From a virus, in IMG/VR virus record IMGVR_UViG_3300021962_000379, positions 1 through 32,639 of that record: DNA of 32,639 nt. One strand, written 5' to 3'. Shown here piece by piece: positions 9,086 to 17,900 of the stretch (position 1 is the first letter of the stretch; every line of letters starts with the position of its first letter). The notes beneath the pieces were generated by a model that made no database searches, had not been told where the DNA came from, and saw only the letters and a program-made list of their open reading frames with translations. The translations under genes and the position numbers were made by a program.

Positions 9086-10192
9086 TTTGTTTAGGTTCTC
9101 CGCCTCTAATCCTTTTTGTTCTAATTGTTTAACATTATTTAATCTTTCTAATCTAAGATCTAATTGTTCTAACAATTTAAGTTGTTCTTCTTTACCCTCA
9201 TTAAGTAAACTATCATAATCCATAGTTAACTCTGCATCTGGTACTTTTAATGCCCCTTGAAACTTACCCCTTACTCTACCTAATGCTTCTTTAAATAACG
9301 CAGTTAAATATCTTCTTATCCATACTCTTGTGGGTTCATTAAGTTGTGAATATTGTAACTTAGATAATGGAACATCATTTGGTAATTTAATAATATCGGG
9401 ATTATCCGTTAAACATTGATCTTTATTTTCGTCAGTAACATCGTAATAGTGATACCATACTTTAGTTCCTGCAAGTCCAATTTGACTATTTACTAATCCC
9501 GCTCCCGCGAAAGATAATCTACTTCCTGGTATAGGCATAAGGTGTAATAATCTAGTACCATTAGGTCCTGCGGTTACTTTATACGATAACTCACTTCTTA
9601 ATAGTTTAGACTTAAGACTGAAATCTTGTGCTCTTAATAATACGTCAAACGCTGGTGCGATATAGAACCCACCATTTCCTAATCCACCACCTTGTCCCCA
9701 TCCTGCGTATGGTACTTGTCCGAATCCACCACCAAAACCGTAGTCACCAAATCCTGCAAATGAATAAAGTGCGTGATCTGTAGAGTTAGGTGTAATCCAT
9801 AATATTTCATTTATTTCTCTTCCTTTCGGTATTTGATATACTTGTTGGTTTTTAACAATGGTTACGTAATCCTTCTTTAATTCCCAAGGACCTCTCTGTT
9901 GTAAACCCACTTGTTTAGAATATGCGTATGAAAAGTTACTTTCGAAATCTAATGATCTTGTAGTCAATGCAAATGCGATATCTACTTTAGTAGCATCTTT
10001 ATCCAACAATGATGACCATTGATTTTCAATTAACCAATCTTGTACCCTTTGTGCATAATCTTCAACTGCAGTGTCTAATAGTGAGTTCATTTGATCCCAA
10101 TCCAACTCAATTTTTCTGATAGGTGCACCTAATCTATGTTTTATCTGAGTAAATAATTCCTCTTTTAAATTATCGTTTAAAGAATTTGGCAT
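9047..10192 (-). CDS. Virion structural protein, probably neck/head-completion (gp13-like)
   Basis: 381 residues. The N-terminal part (LGAPIRKIELDWDQMNSLLDTAVEDYAQRVQDWL, read in pieces) follows the pattern of T4-like neck/connector proteins: a beta-turn-E-L element followed by a helical domain with a xAxxDYxxxxxxWL motif. A central Gly/Phe/Tyr-rich loop (about residues 142-176) is probably flexible or a surface loop. The C-terminal third is helical and charged. Assignment as gp13-like rests on this pattern and on a T4-type gene set nearby; another neck or portal-adjacent protein is possible. It is transcribed from a divergent intergenic gap with the ATATTTAT motif on its strand 16 nt before the ATG. 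It ends 39 nt inside the DNA polymerase gene. Confidence 0.55.
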   Translation of the reverse strand: MPNSLNDNLKEELFTQIKHRLGAPIRKIELDWDQMNSLLDTAVEDYAQRVQDWLIENQWSSLLDKDATKVDIAFALTTRSLDFESNFSYAYSKQVGLQQRGPWELKKDYVTIVKNQQVYQIPKGREINEILWITPNSTDHALYSFAGFGDYGFGGGFGQVPYAGWGQGGGLGNGGFYIAPAFDVLLRAQDFSLKSKLLRSELSYKVTAGPNGTRLLHLMPIPGSRLSFAGAGLVNSQIGLAGTKVWYHYYDVTDENKDQCLTDNPDIIKLPNDVPLSKLQYSQLNEPTRVWIRRYLTALFKEALGRVRGKFQGALKVPDAELTMDYDSLLNEGKEEQLKLLEQLDLRLERLNNVKQLEQKGLEAENLNKSLSYRPLGLYVI

Positions 10193-10208
10193 AGTAAAAT
10201 GTTTATTT

Positions 10209-10216
10209 ATAAATAT
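10209..10216 (-). promoter_or_regulatory. Candidate phage promoter motif for the neck-like gene
   Basis: On the minus strand the sequence reads GATATTTATAAATAAAC, with ATATTTAT 16 nt before the ATG at 10192. It shares the 39-nt gap with a plus-strand copy at 10221-10228, so the gap would fire in both directions. Confidence 0.45.
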
Positions 10217-10220
10217 CTTA

Positions 10221-10228
10221 ATATTTAT
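10221..10228 (+). promoter_or_regulatory. Candidate phage promoter motif, almost abutting the start codon
   Basis: ATATTTAT ends only 3 nt before the ATG at 10232. If it acts as a -7 element, transcription would begin at or next to the start codon, giving a leaderless mRNA. A TATAAATA (T4 late consensus) at 10208-10215 is an alternative element for the same gene. Confidence 0.4.
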
Positions 10229-10231
10229 TAA

Positions 10232-10909
10232 ATGATGAAAAATCTTATTAGAAAAATATTACTCGAGGTCACAGACGATGAAATAGATAAATACGATGAT
10301 GATTTAACTTCACCAGAAATAAGTGTTTCACCTGCCACTGAATTACGTGTTGCACATAAAAAATATAGTTGGGAGGCATATATACCTGAGATTGGTAAAA
10401 AGATTATTTTTTATTTTAATCCCGAACATTGGAATATGTTCGCTAATATGAGGGTTGAGGATGTAGATAAAAAAGGACATGGTAATTTTGGGGATGACGC
10501 ACATAAAGACTACCAAAGATCAATTTTAGATGATCTTGGTGGTGACAGGCACCAAAGTTATTATAATAAGGAAGGTAAGATATTAGGTAGGGGTGATAGA
10601 TATGAATATGTAGATGTTAAAGAGGCAGTTAAAGATGTAAAAGGTTTTAGTGAGGAGGCAGAGAAATTGACAAAAGAATATAAATTAAGAATAGAACAAC
10701 TGACAGTTGAGTATGTTCGTAAAATTAGAGGTTTGAACGATAAATATAATTTTAATAGTAGCGAAGAATTAGATTTGGTTAGTGTAGACAGTAAAGGTAA
10801 TTATAAAAGAGAACGAGACTTTGAAGATGAGGGGGACGGTTGGCACAATCAACCAAGAGAATTTAAAAATGACTACGATATTTATATGAAAGGTAGAAGA
10901 AAAATATGA
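10232..10909 (+). CDS. Protein of unknown function with N-terminal capsid-targeting-like tag
   Basis: 225 residues; two adjacent Met codons (10232 and 10235) are equally usable. The N-terminus MKNLIRKILLE-V is a short basic amphipathic segment ending in L-x-E, like the removable capsid-targeting peptides of T4 internal proteins; six other proteins in the window start in a related way. The remainder is highly charged and mostly predicted soluble. It has a central segment YIPEIGKKIIFYFNPEHW and a likely coiled coil around EEAEKLTKEYKLRIEQL. No known family was recognised. It overlaps the next gene at ATGA, so the two are probably co-translated. Packaging into the head is inferred from the tag only. 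Confidence 0.6.
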   Translation: MMKNLIRKILLEVTDDEIDKYDDDLTSPEISVSPATELRVAHKKYSWEAYIPEIGKKIIFYFNPEHWNMFANMRVEDVDKKGHGNFGDDAHKDYQRSILDDLGGDRHQSYYNKEGKILGRGDRYEYVDVKEAVKDVKGFSEEAEKLTKEYKLRIEQLTVEYVRKIRGLNDKYNFNSSEELDLVSVDSKGNYKRERDFEDEGDGWHNQPREFKNDYDIYMKGRRKI

Positions 10910-11316
10910 TGAGAAAAATAATTAAAAGAATTTTAAAAGAAGAAACTAGCCATAGTTATAAACCATTAAACAATCCTAATGGTTTTGAGGGTACTGATGT
11001 ATATGACGCAAAAGATGAGATTGCGTTAGGTTTGGCTAGAAAGGCATTAAATCACCTTTCTTCTGCTTTAAGAGATGTTGAGTCTGCATTAGAGAATGTA
11101 GAAAGCAAAAAACTTAGAAATCAATTAGAAAAAGTTAGAAATACATTAATGACTGATTATGGTAGGCAAGAGGCTTTCTCTGCTAGAATCAACGATAAAG
11201 ATCATGAAAAAGTTATCAATATGTTAGGTGACGCAATCGATGAGAATAGTAACGAAAACTGGAATTTTAATCTAAATGGTGATCACGACACTAAAGCACC
11301 TGAAGGTGTTTCTTAA
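10906..11316 (+). CDS. Small helical protein of unknown function with N-terminal tag
   Basis: 136 residues, beginning in the ATGA overlap with the preceding gene (ATG at 10906 or 10909). It opens with MRKIIKRILKE-E, nearly the same basic helix and L-x-E site as its neighbour, then diverges completely. Residues about 40-90 form a heptad-like helix (ALNHLSSALRDVESALENV, then KKLRNQLEKVRNTL) that could dimerise. The C-terminus is acidic and Asn-rich. The last 26 nt overlap the glutaredoxin gene on the other strand. No family was recognised; a small internal head protein is a reasonable guess. Confidence 0.6.
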   Translation: MMRKIIKRILKEETSHSYKPLNNPNGFEGTDVYDAKDEIALGLARKALNHLSSALRDVESALENVESKKLRNQLEKVRNTLMTDYGRQEAFSARINDKDHEKVINMLGDAIDENSNENWNFNLNGDHDTKAPEGVS

Positions 11317-11548
11317 CTAAGTCTACCGCTTCATTAATCGTTTGGAATGATCTATCAGGAACAAAGGCAGTTTTACCAATCATAATTGCAGGTAAAAATT
11401 CATTATCCACTTTCTTAGAAAATTTTTCATACAATTCTTCATGTTCATCAACATCTAATTCTAAGAAATCGATATTACTCTCTCTTAGTTGATTTTTTAA
11501 GTTATCACAATGTGGACAACCTTTCATCGAAAATACTTTAACTTTCAT
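11291..11548 (-). CDS. Glutaredoxin
   Basis: 85 residues, the usual length for a phage glutaredoxin. The active site is CPHC (residues 11-14) after the first strand VKVFSMKG, and the cis-proline is in FLPAIMIG (P53). These match the thioredoxin-fold glutaredoxin family (T4 NrdC-like). Such proteins reduce ribonucleotide reductase or other disulfides; the reductase would lie outside this window. Its start lies inside the end of the helicase gene (11-nt overlap), so it is probably translated by coupling from the same minus-strand transcript. Confidence 0.92.
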   Translation of the reverse strand: MKVKVFSMKGCPHCDNLKNQLRESNIDFLELDVDEHEELYEKFSKKVDNEFLPAIMIGKTAFVPDRSFQTINEAVDLVKKHLQVL

Positions 11549-13337
11549 TGTCTATTTTATTTAAAAATTCTGTAATTATATCATCTTCCCCCATAATGGT
11601 TCCAATAATCTTTTTCTTTTCATTTAGTATATCCCATACTAAAGTATCAATAGTATCATCCATTAACATATAATAAATATTAACAGTTTCTTTTTGTCCT
11701 ATCCTATAAGCACGATCTTCCGCCTGTTCGTGATTACCAGGTACCCAATCTAATGAATTCATAATAACTATTTCCGCTTTGGTTAGTGTTAATCCTACAC
11801 CTGCAGCTTTAATCTGTCCCACAAAAACTTTACAACTATCATCTTCTTGAAATCTATCTACAGATAATTGTTTTTGTTTATCTGTCATACCACCTCTAAC
11901 ACAAACACACTTATTACCAAAGTGTCTAATAAACGCATCCATTTCATCATTAAAGTTACAAAAGATAATAACTTTTTTATTTAATTCTAATGCCTCTTCC
12001 GCCTTTTCTATTGAGTATGGTACAGTTTCCATTGCAACAAAAGTTCTAAGTAGTGTCATCTCTACTAAGTCTTTCGCAGGATTACCCTTCTTACCATCTA
12101 TTCTTCTTTTTTCTAAATAATCTTCCCACACAGATTTATAACCAACAACGTTCTCTAATTCTAAATAAACAGGAGTGATTAATTTTTCTGGTAAATCTAA
12201 TACGTCCTCTTTCTTTCTTCTAAGAATAGTTCTTTTAGTCTTTGACGCTAATTCGTCTAAGTTTGATGCACCTTTTGTAACCCAAACGTATTTACCACCC
12301 TTTCTAAATCTCATACCGTCACAATATGTTTTTGCATAATGTACCCAATTGTTGGTTATCGGTGAATCGATAATAGAAAGAAGATTATAATAATCCATAG
12401 GTCTATTTGCGATAGGAGTACCAGTTAACAACCAAACATTGTCACAACCGAAATTTTTAGATAAATCTTTTAAAATTGCACCCCTTTTACTTTTATGATT
12501 CTTTATATAGTGAGCCTCGTCTAATATTAACAGATCAGGTTTAAAGTTCACAATATCTCTCATTAATTCCCAATCTTCATATTTTTTATTTCTTTCTTCT
12601 ACAGTATGAAAATTTTTAAGTATATCGTAATTAACTATTGTAAATCTTTTAGGGTTCCAGTAATTTCCTGTAATGATAGAGACATCATCTTTACTACAAA
12701 AGTTTTCTATTTCCCTCATCCAATTTATTTTAAGTGATGAAGGGCAAATAATTAAAACTCTTTCCGCACCACTTTCTAACGCAGCTACAATGGACTGATA
12801 AGTTTTACCTAACCCCATGTCGTCAGCCAAAATACATTTTTTATTCTTTAATAAGAACTTTATACCATCTTCTTGATGTTTAAACGCCTTCCACCCCCTT
12901 TTATCTATTTTTTGATACTTTTCAAAGTCAATATCCACCTCTACATCTTCATAATGTATATCATCTAATATTTGTGTCTTAGGTACCCAAATTAATTTAA
13001 CATCTTTTTGATTTTTGTATAATTTACAGATTACATGAATTGCTTTATCTGATTCCGCCAATAAGGTCTCTGCAAATATTTTTTTTGGTAGTATTTTTAA
13101 TTTGTGTTCTTCTTTTAATTCCTCCGCAAAATAATTTGTTAACTCAATTACCTTATTAAGAGTTTTAGGTTCAAATGTAAAATATTTTTTAATATATTTT
13201 GATTGATTATTGGTAAGAAAATATTTTTTTTCTGTCTGAAACTTTTTTTTCATATACTTTATATAGGGGTTATTACCCTCATATGTGACAAGTAAATCCT
13301 CACAGTCAAGATTTTTAATATCCTTAACATCCAACAT
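11538..13337 (-). CDS. SNF2-family DNA helicase/translocase
   Basis: 599 residues with the full set of superfamily 2 motifs. Motif I DDMGLGKT (K178), motif II DEAH (273-276), motif III LLTGTP (303-308), motif V AAGVGLTLT (511-519) and motif VI QAEDRAYRIGQ (538-548). The RIGQ ending and the spacing of the lobes are typical of SNF2 ATPases, closest in style to the single-polypeptide SMARCAL1/RapA-like group found in phages, rather than T4 UvsW. An N-terminal ~150-residue region precedes the ATPase core. Likely roles are fork remodelling, recombination or displacing DNA-bound proteins. It leads a two-gene operon with the glutaredoxin and is divergent from the structural genes starting at 13394. 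Confidence 0.95.
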   Translation of the reverse strand: MLDVKDIKNLDCEDLLVTYEGNNPYIKYMKKKFQTEKKYFLTNNQSKYIKKYFTFEPKTLNKVIELTNYFAEELKEEHKLKILPKKIFAETLLAESDKAIHVICKLYKNQKDVKLIWVPKTQILDDIHYEDVEVDIDFEKYQKIDKRGWKAFKHQEDGIKFLLKNKKCILADDMGLGKTYQSIVAALESGAERVLIICPSSLKINWMREIENFCSKDDVSIITGNYWNPKRFTIVNYDILKNFHTVEERNKKYEDWELMRDIVNFKPDLLILDEAHYIKNHKSKRGAILKDLSKNFGCDNVWLLTGTPIANRPMDYYNLLSIIDSPITNNWVHYAKTYCDGMRFRKGGKYVWVTKGASNLDELASKTKRTILRRKKEDVLDLPEKLITPVYLELENVVGYKSVWEDYLEKRRIDGKKGNPAKDLVEMTLLRTFVAMETVPYSIEKAEEALELNKKVIIFCNFNDEMDAFIRHFGNKCVCVRGGMTDKQKQLSVDRFQEDDSCKVFVGQIKAAGVGLTLTKAEIVIMNSLDWVPGNHEQAEDRAYRIGQKETVNIYYMLMDDTIDTLVWDILNEKKKIIGTIMGEDDIITEFLNKIDNES

Positions 13338-13368
13338 AATTATAATTATAAGGATTTTTTTCCTAAAA

Positions 13369-13376
13369 ATAAATAT
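13369..13376 (-). promoter_or_regulatory. Candidate phage promoter motif for the helicase-glutaredoxin operon
   Basis: On the minus strand ATATTTAT lies 31 nt before the helicase ATG. It overlaps the plus-strand copy at 13373-13380, so together they form the palindrome ATAAATATTTAT (13369-13380). Confidence 0.4.
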
Positions 13377-13380
13377 TTAT
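13373..13380 (+). promoter_or_regulatory. Candidate phage promoter motif for the 13394 structural operon
   Basis: ATATTTAT followed by CTATAAAAGAA, 13 nt before the ATG at 13394. The downstream TATAAAA(A)GA also follows the copy in front of the tail sheath gene (24713), which supports a shared extended element. Confidence 0.5.
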
Positions 13381-13393
13381 CTATAAAAGAAAT

Positions 13394-13915
13394 ATGACAC
13401 AACAAAGAAGAGTACCTATTGAACGTCTAAATAAGTTTTTTTCTGCGGAAGATTTCGAATTAGAAATAGGTTTTGGTAGGGAATGGTTGGAGGGAGACAT
13501 CAACATAAAGGTGATACTTTATCAAGTTGATAGGGAACAAATAACCAATGATGATATATATGGTGAAACGGGTAAAGGAGAAATAAGATTTAAACCTCCT
13601 GTGGAAATTCCAGTTAATTTTAATTACGCAGCACCAACAAACAAAAATTATAATTCTGATGGTTCTATGAGATATTTAGAACGTGGTAACATCACTATTG
13701 GTGTTTATCAGGATCAATTAGATGAATTAGGTGTAGATATTAGTTATGGTGATTATATAGGTTATCCCGAAACTGAAACAAAAATAAAATATTTTACTGT
13801 TTCTAATGATGGTAGAGTAAACGCAGATAATGCACATACTATAGTAGGGTATAAAGGATTTTATAGAACTATAACTTGTGTACCAACTGACTTAGACGAA
13901 TTTGACGGAAGATAA
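13394..13915 (+). CDS. Neck-like structural protein (possibly gp14-like)
   Basis: 173 residues, beta-rich. The order of features, a strand INIKVILYQVDREQ followed by NDDIYGE, a proline-rich strand, then GDYIGYPETETKIKYFTV and a terminal strand around FYRTITCVP, follows the pattern I associate with T4-like gp14 neck proteins. The identification is from pattern only. It is the first gene of an operon that continues with a tail-completion-like protein (stop and next ATG are 1 nt apart) and the giant fibre. Other candidates are a head-tail joining or baseplate protein. Confidence 0.5.
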   Translation: MTQQRRVPIERLNKFFSAEDFELEIGFGREWLEGDINIKVILYQVDREQITNDDIYGETGKGEIRFKPPVEIPVNFNYAAPTNKNYNSDGSMRYLERGNITIGVYQDQLDELGVDISYGDYIGYPETETKIKYFTVSNDGRVNADNAHTIVGYKGFYRTITCVPTDLDEFDGR

Positions 13916-13916
13916 A

Positions 13917-14948
13917 ATGGGATTACCAAAGAACTATAGAAAAGATTTAAAAATAACCCCACATAAACAAGGGTTTGAACAAAGACAAAGTATCTTAGAC
14001 GATATAGCCAATAAAGGTACGTACTTACCTAAAGGTATCTTACACGAAGATATGGATGGTGAAATGATAAATTATATTACTAACGATATTGATTTGTCTT
14101 TAGCGGGTGAAAAAGTTCCTATTATATTCCTTTCTGCTCAAAGGTGGGCAGAATTTTCTAAAACTTGGCAATATTCTGATATAGATAAAAATGTTAAACT
14201 ACCTTTTATAACAATAGTAAGAAAACCTGACGCACAACAAGGAACAAACTATGCAGGATCTTTTAATATACCAGGTAGACCAACATTCACATATATGAAG
14301 ATACCCACTTGGGACGGTAATAGGAAGGGGTATGACATATATAAAATACCACAACCTATATCTGTAGACATAATGTATGAAGTTAGATTATTCTGTAATA
14401 GAATGAGAGACTTAAATGTAATGAACAGAAAAATGTTGACATCATTTTCATCATTAGAAAAATATATTAGGGTTAATGGACATCCGATACCATTAATTTT
14501 AGATAGTATCGGTGATGAGAGTCAAATTACTAATTTAGATGAAAGAAAATATTACGTTCAGTTGTTCACAATCAAAATGATGGGGTATTTATTAGATGAA
14601 GAAGACTTTGTTGTTACACCTGCAGTTAGTAGAGGTATACAATTTTATGAGATTAGTGAGGAATTATATAGGGCACCATATCAAATAAACGTTGATAACC
14701 AAAACAAAGGTATTTGTATCAACGTTTTATTTAATAGAGGGGTTAGTAGTGTTACTATCCCAATAGAAGTAAGTGCAACTTATACTGATTCTAATTTTAC
14801 TAACGCAAGTTCAGTAATATTTAAAGTCAATGGTGTAACAAAAACATTACCATTTACAGTAAATAATGGTGATGATTTATATATTAAAGTAAATAAAGTG
14901 GATGGTAATTTATCATCTGATGTAGAAATAACTGGAACGATATCATGA
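13917..14948 (+). CDS. Probable tail completion / sheath-terminator-like protein
   Basis: 343 residues from the ATG at 13917, 1 nt after the preceding stop; an upstream TTG (13902) lies inside the previous gene and is not used. Conserved-looking stretches are QPISVDIMYEVRLFCNRMRD, then NRKMLTSFSS, GHPIPLILDSI, KYYVQLFTIKMMGYLL and DEEDFVVTPAVSRG. This is the style of T4-like proximal tail completion proteins (gp15-like), but I cannot confirm it. The last ~85 residues look like an Ig-like beta domain added at the C-terminus (VTIPIEVSATYTDSNF, then VIFKVNGV). It overlaps the giant fibre gene by ATGA. Confidence 0.5.
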   Translation: MGLPKNYRKDLKITPHKQGFEQRQSILDDIANKGTYLPKGILHEDMDGEMINYITNDIDLSLAGEKVPIIFLSAQRWAEFSKTWQYSDIDKNVKLPFITIVRKPDAQQGTNYAGSFNIPGRPTFTYMKIPTWDGNRKGYDIYKIPQPISVDIMYEVRLFCNRMRDLNVMNRKMLTSFSSLEKYIRVNGHPIPLILDSIGDESQITNLDERKYYVQLFTIKMMGYLLDEEDFVVTPAVSRGIQFYEISEELYRAPYQINVDNQNKGICINVLFNRGVSSVTIPIEVSATYTDSNFTNASSVIFKVNGVTKTLPFTVNNGDDLYIKVNKVDGNLSSDVEITGTIS

Positions 14949-17900
14949 GTAGTTGTGACAATTCTAACATAAAGAAAAATTATATAGTAACAGGAGTAGA
15001 GCAAGACATACTTAGTGCTTGTACAGGATTCTACACTAACAACATATATGCATGTAGTGGAAATACAATAAATTTTAACGCAAATATAGATAATTGTGGG
15101 TTTACTATTAACACTTCATTTATAGGGGGTTGTTCACCAATTACAGTTACTGATAGAATGATATTATTAGATGGTTTAACATTTAATAATATAACTAATG
15201 ATAATAGTTTAGATAGAGTACTTGTCATAAATACTGGTGGTACTGTAGAATATAGAGACGTTTCTTCTCTTTTTACAGGATCAACAACATTTGTGACAGG
15301 AACAACATTTAGTTCTAATCAGGCTATTTTATCTAGAAATGATGGTTTTGATGTATTAAAAATAAGTGGTGGTACAAATGTTACTTTATCTAACCCTAAT
15401 ACTAATGAAATTGTTTTTGATGTAATTATACCTCCCGACACTAATACTTTTGTGTCTGGATTCACATATGACAATTCCAACAATTTAACTATTAGAAGAA
15501 ACGATGACGTTAATCTTAGTACGAATATAGGTACAATGTCAGGATTGACAATAAATGGAGATTTATTAGTCACAGGTACAACAAACATAAGTGGTCTAAC
15601 ATCTATTAATAATTCACTAGATGTTTACAATGGAACAATAGGGTTAAGAGACAATGATTATTTTCTACAAGGAACAAGTACTGGGGGAACAAATGTACAA
15701 TTAATAGGGGTATACTCAAACGATGAAATTCTTATAGGTAATCAAGGTTATACCAATAGAATTATGGATGACACCATAGTAGATGGTCAATTATCTGTTT
15801 TAAGTGGATTAACTGTAAATGGACCTCTAAGTGCTTGTACAGGAATTTACACATCTAACATATATGGATGCTCACCAATAACAATTAATGACACTGCAAT
15901 ATTCCAACAAGGAATTGATGTATTAACAGGAGATACAATATTAAAACAAACAAGCGCTACAACAATAACACTAACAAATTTACCAAATTTAAATAATAGT
16001 GCAACAGAAATATTAGCTAGAAATAGCTCAACAGGACTTGTAGAATATCGTGATGTAAATACTATTACACCTGACACAAATACTTTTGTAACTGGTTTTA
16101 CGTATGATAATGTAAATACATTTACAATATCTAGAAATGATAATGTTGATTTAACGTCTACAATTTCAGTATTATCAGGAATTACTTATTATGGTGATGG
16201 TTCTAACTTAAGCGGTATTACAACTACAGATACCTTTGTTACTGGAGGTACTTTCGATAACAATACTGATACAATTACTTTTACCAATAATAGTGGGGGT
16301 ACTTTTAATGTTACAGGAATTACAGATACATTCGTAATCGCAGGAACTTATACTGACTCTACAGATACTATATCTCTATTAAGAAATGATGGTAATTTTG
16401 TAAATATAACAGGAGTTACAGATAATTTTGTTAGTGGTGGTACATATAATATTGGTACAAATGAAATAAACTTTGTAGGTAATTCTTCTGAGACTACTTT
16501 TGATGTTGATTTAAGTTCTTTAATTAGTTCAGTAAGTGGAGATACATTTGTAGTTAGCGGTAACGCAGATGTTGCAAGTTCACAATTAACATTTACATAT
16601 AATACTGGAGGTACATTTACTGTAACAAATTCTGCAGCGTTATTTTCAGATAATGACATAAATGTAACGGGAGGAACATATAACCCATCTAATGGGTGTG
16701 TTACATTCACAACAAATAGTGGTACAACCTTCGATGTTTGTGGTTTCTTAACAGGTATTACTGATACATATGTGACTGGTGGTACTTATAATGAGTCTAC
16801 AGACACTATTACGTTTACAAATACTAGCGGTGGAACATTCAATGTTACAGGTATAACAGATACGTTTGTAACAGGATCATCTGTAACTTCTAATGTATTA
16901 GAAATCACAAGAAACGATTCACAAAAAGTATTACAACTTAGTGGAGGAACAAATATAACTTTAACAGATAATGGTAGTAACTCTATTACTATTGATACTA
17001 TAGTGAGTGGGGGTGGTGCATCAGTTTCATTACCTTGGAAATTTAGTTCTAACACAACAGAAGCTGATCCATCTTCTAAATTTTTTAGATTAAATAATAG
17101 TGTTCTAAGTGCGGTAACAGAAATATATGTAAGTGATTTCACAAATAATAATATTGATAGTAGTTTTATTTTATCCGCATTAGAGGTTGGTGACAATATC
17201 TACATACAACAAAATGATGATGCTTCTAAAGTAGTTCTATTTAGTGTAAGTGCAGCAACTATCGATAATACAGGTTGGTTTACAATACCTGTTGAATACG
17301 AAACTGGTGGGGATTTATTTGGAAACAATAAAGAGTGTGGTTGGGTTTTATTCTCATTAGGTGCACAAAATAATACCGCATCAAATGTTGGGATAGGACA
17401 AGGTGTGTTTAAACAAAAAGTAGGGAATGACTTTGAGTTTCATTCTTTAAGTGGTGGTACTAACACAACAATAAATTTAAGTGGTGATACTATTGTTATT
17501 GATTCTGAAGACACTTATGTTATTGCAGGTACCTACATTGACAACACAGACACAATATCTTTACTAAGAAACGATGGTAATTTTGTAAATATAACAGGAG
17601 TAACTGACACATTTACAACTGGATCTACATATGATAATGGTACTGCATTGGCGACATTTACAAGAAACGATGGAAATTCTTATACATTAGATTTATCTAC
17701 AATAGACGTTAATGATACATTTAGTACTGGCGGTACTGTAACACAAAGTTCATCAAATAACGATAATAATCAAACTATACAAATTGTAGGTAATGATGGA
17801 TTTAACTCTTATAATATAACAGGAGTAACTGATACATTTACTACTGGTGGAACTTATGACAATGGTACTGCCTTAATAACATTTGATAAAAATGATGGTA

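Noticed and set aside
10208-10215. T4-type late promoter TATAAATA
   Set aside because: A single good match, in a gap where the inverse reading is the ATATTTAT motif of the minus strand. Other late genes lack TATAAATA upstream, so I do not propose it as the general late promoter, though it remains an alternative for 10232.
13902-13916. TTG start for the tail-completion-like gene
   Set aside because: It lies within the previous coding region. ATG 13917 follows the stop by 1 nt, which fits the dense spacing of the operon.
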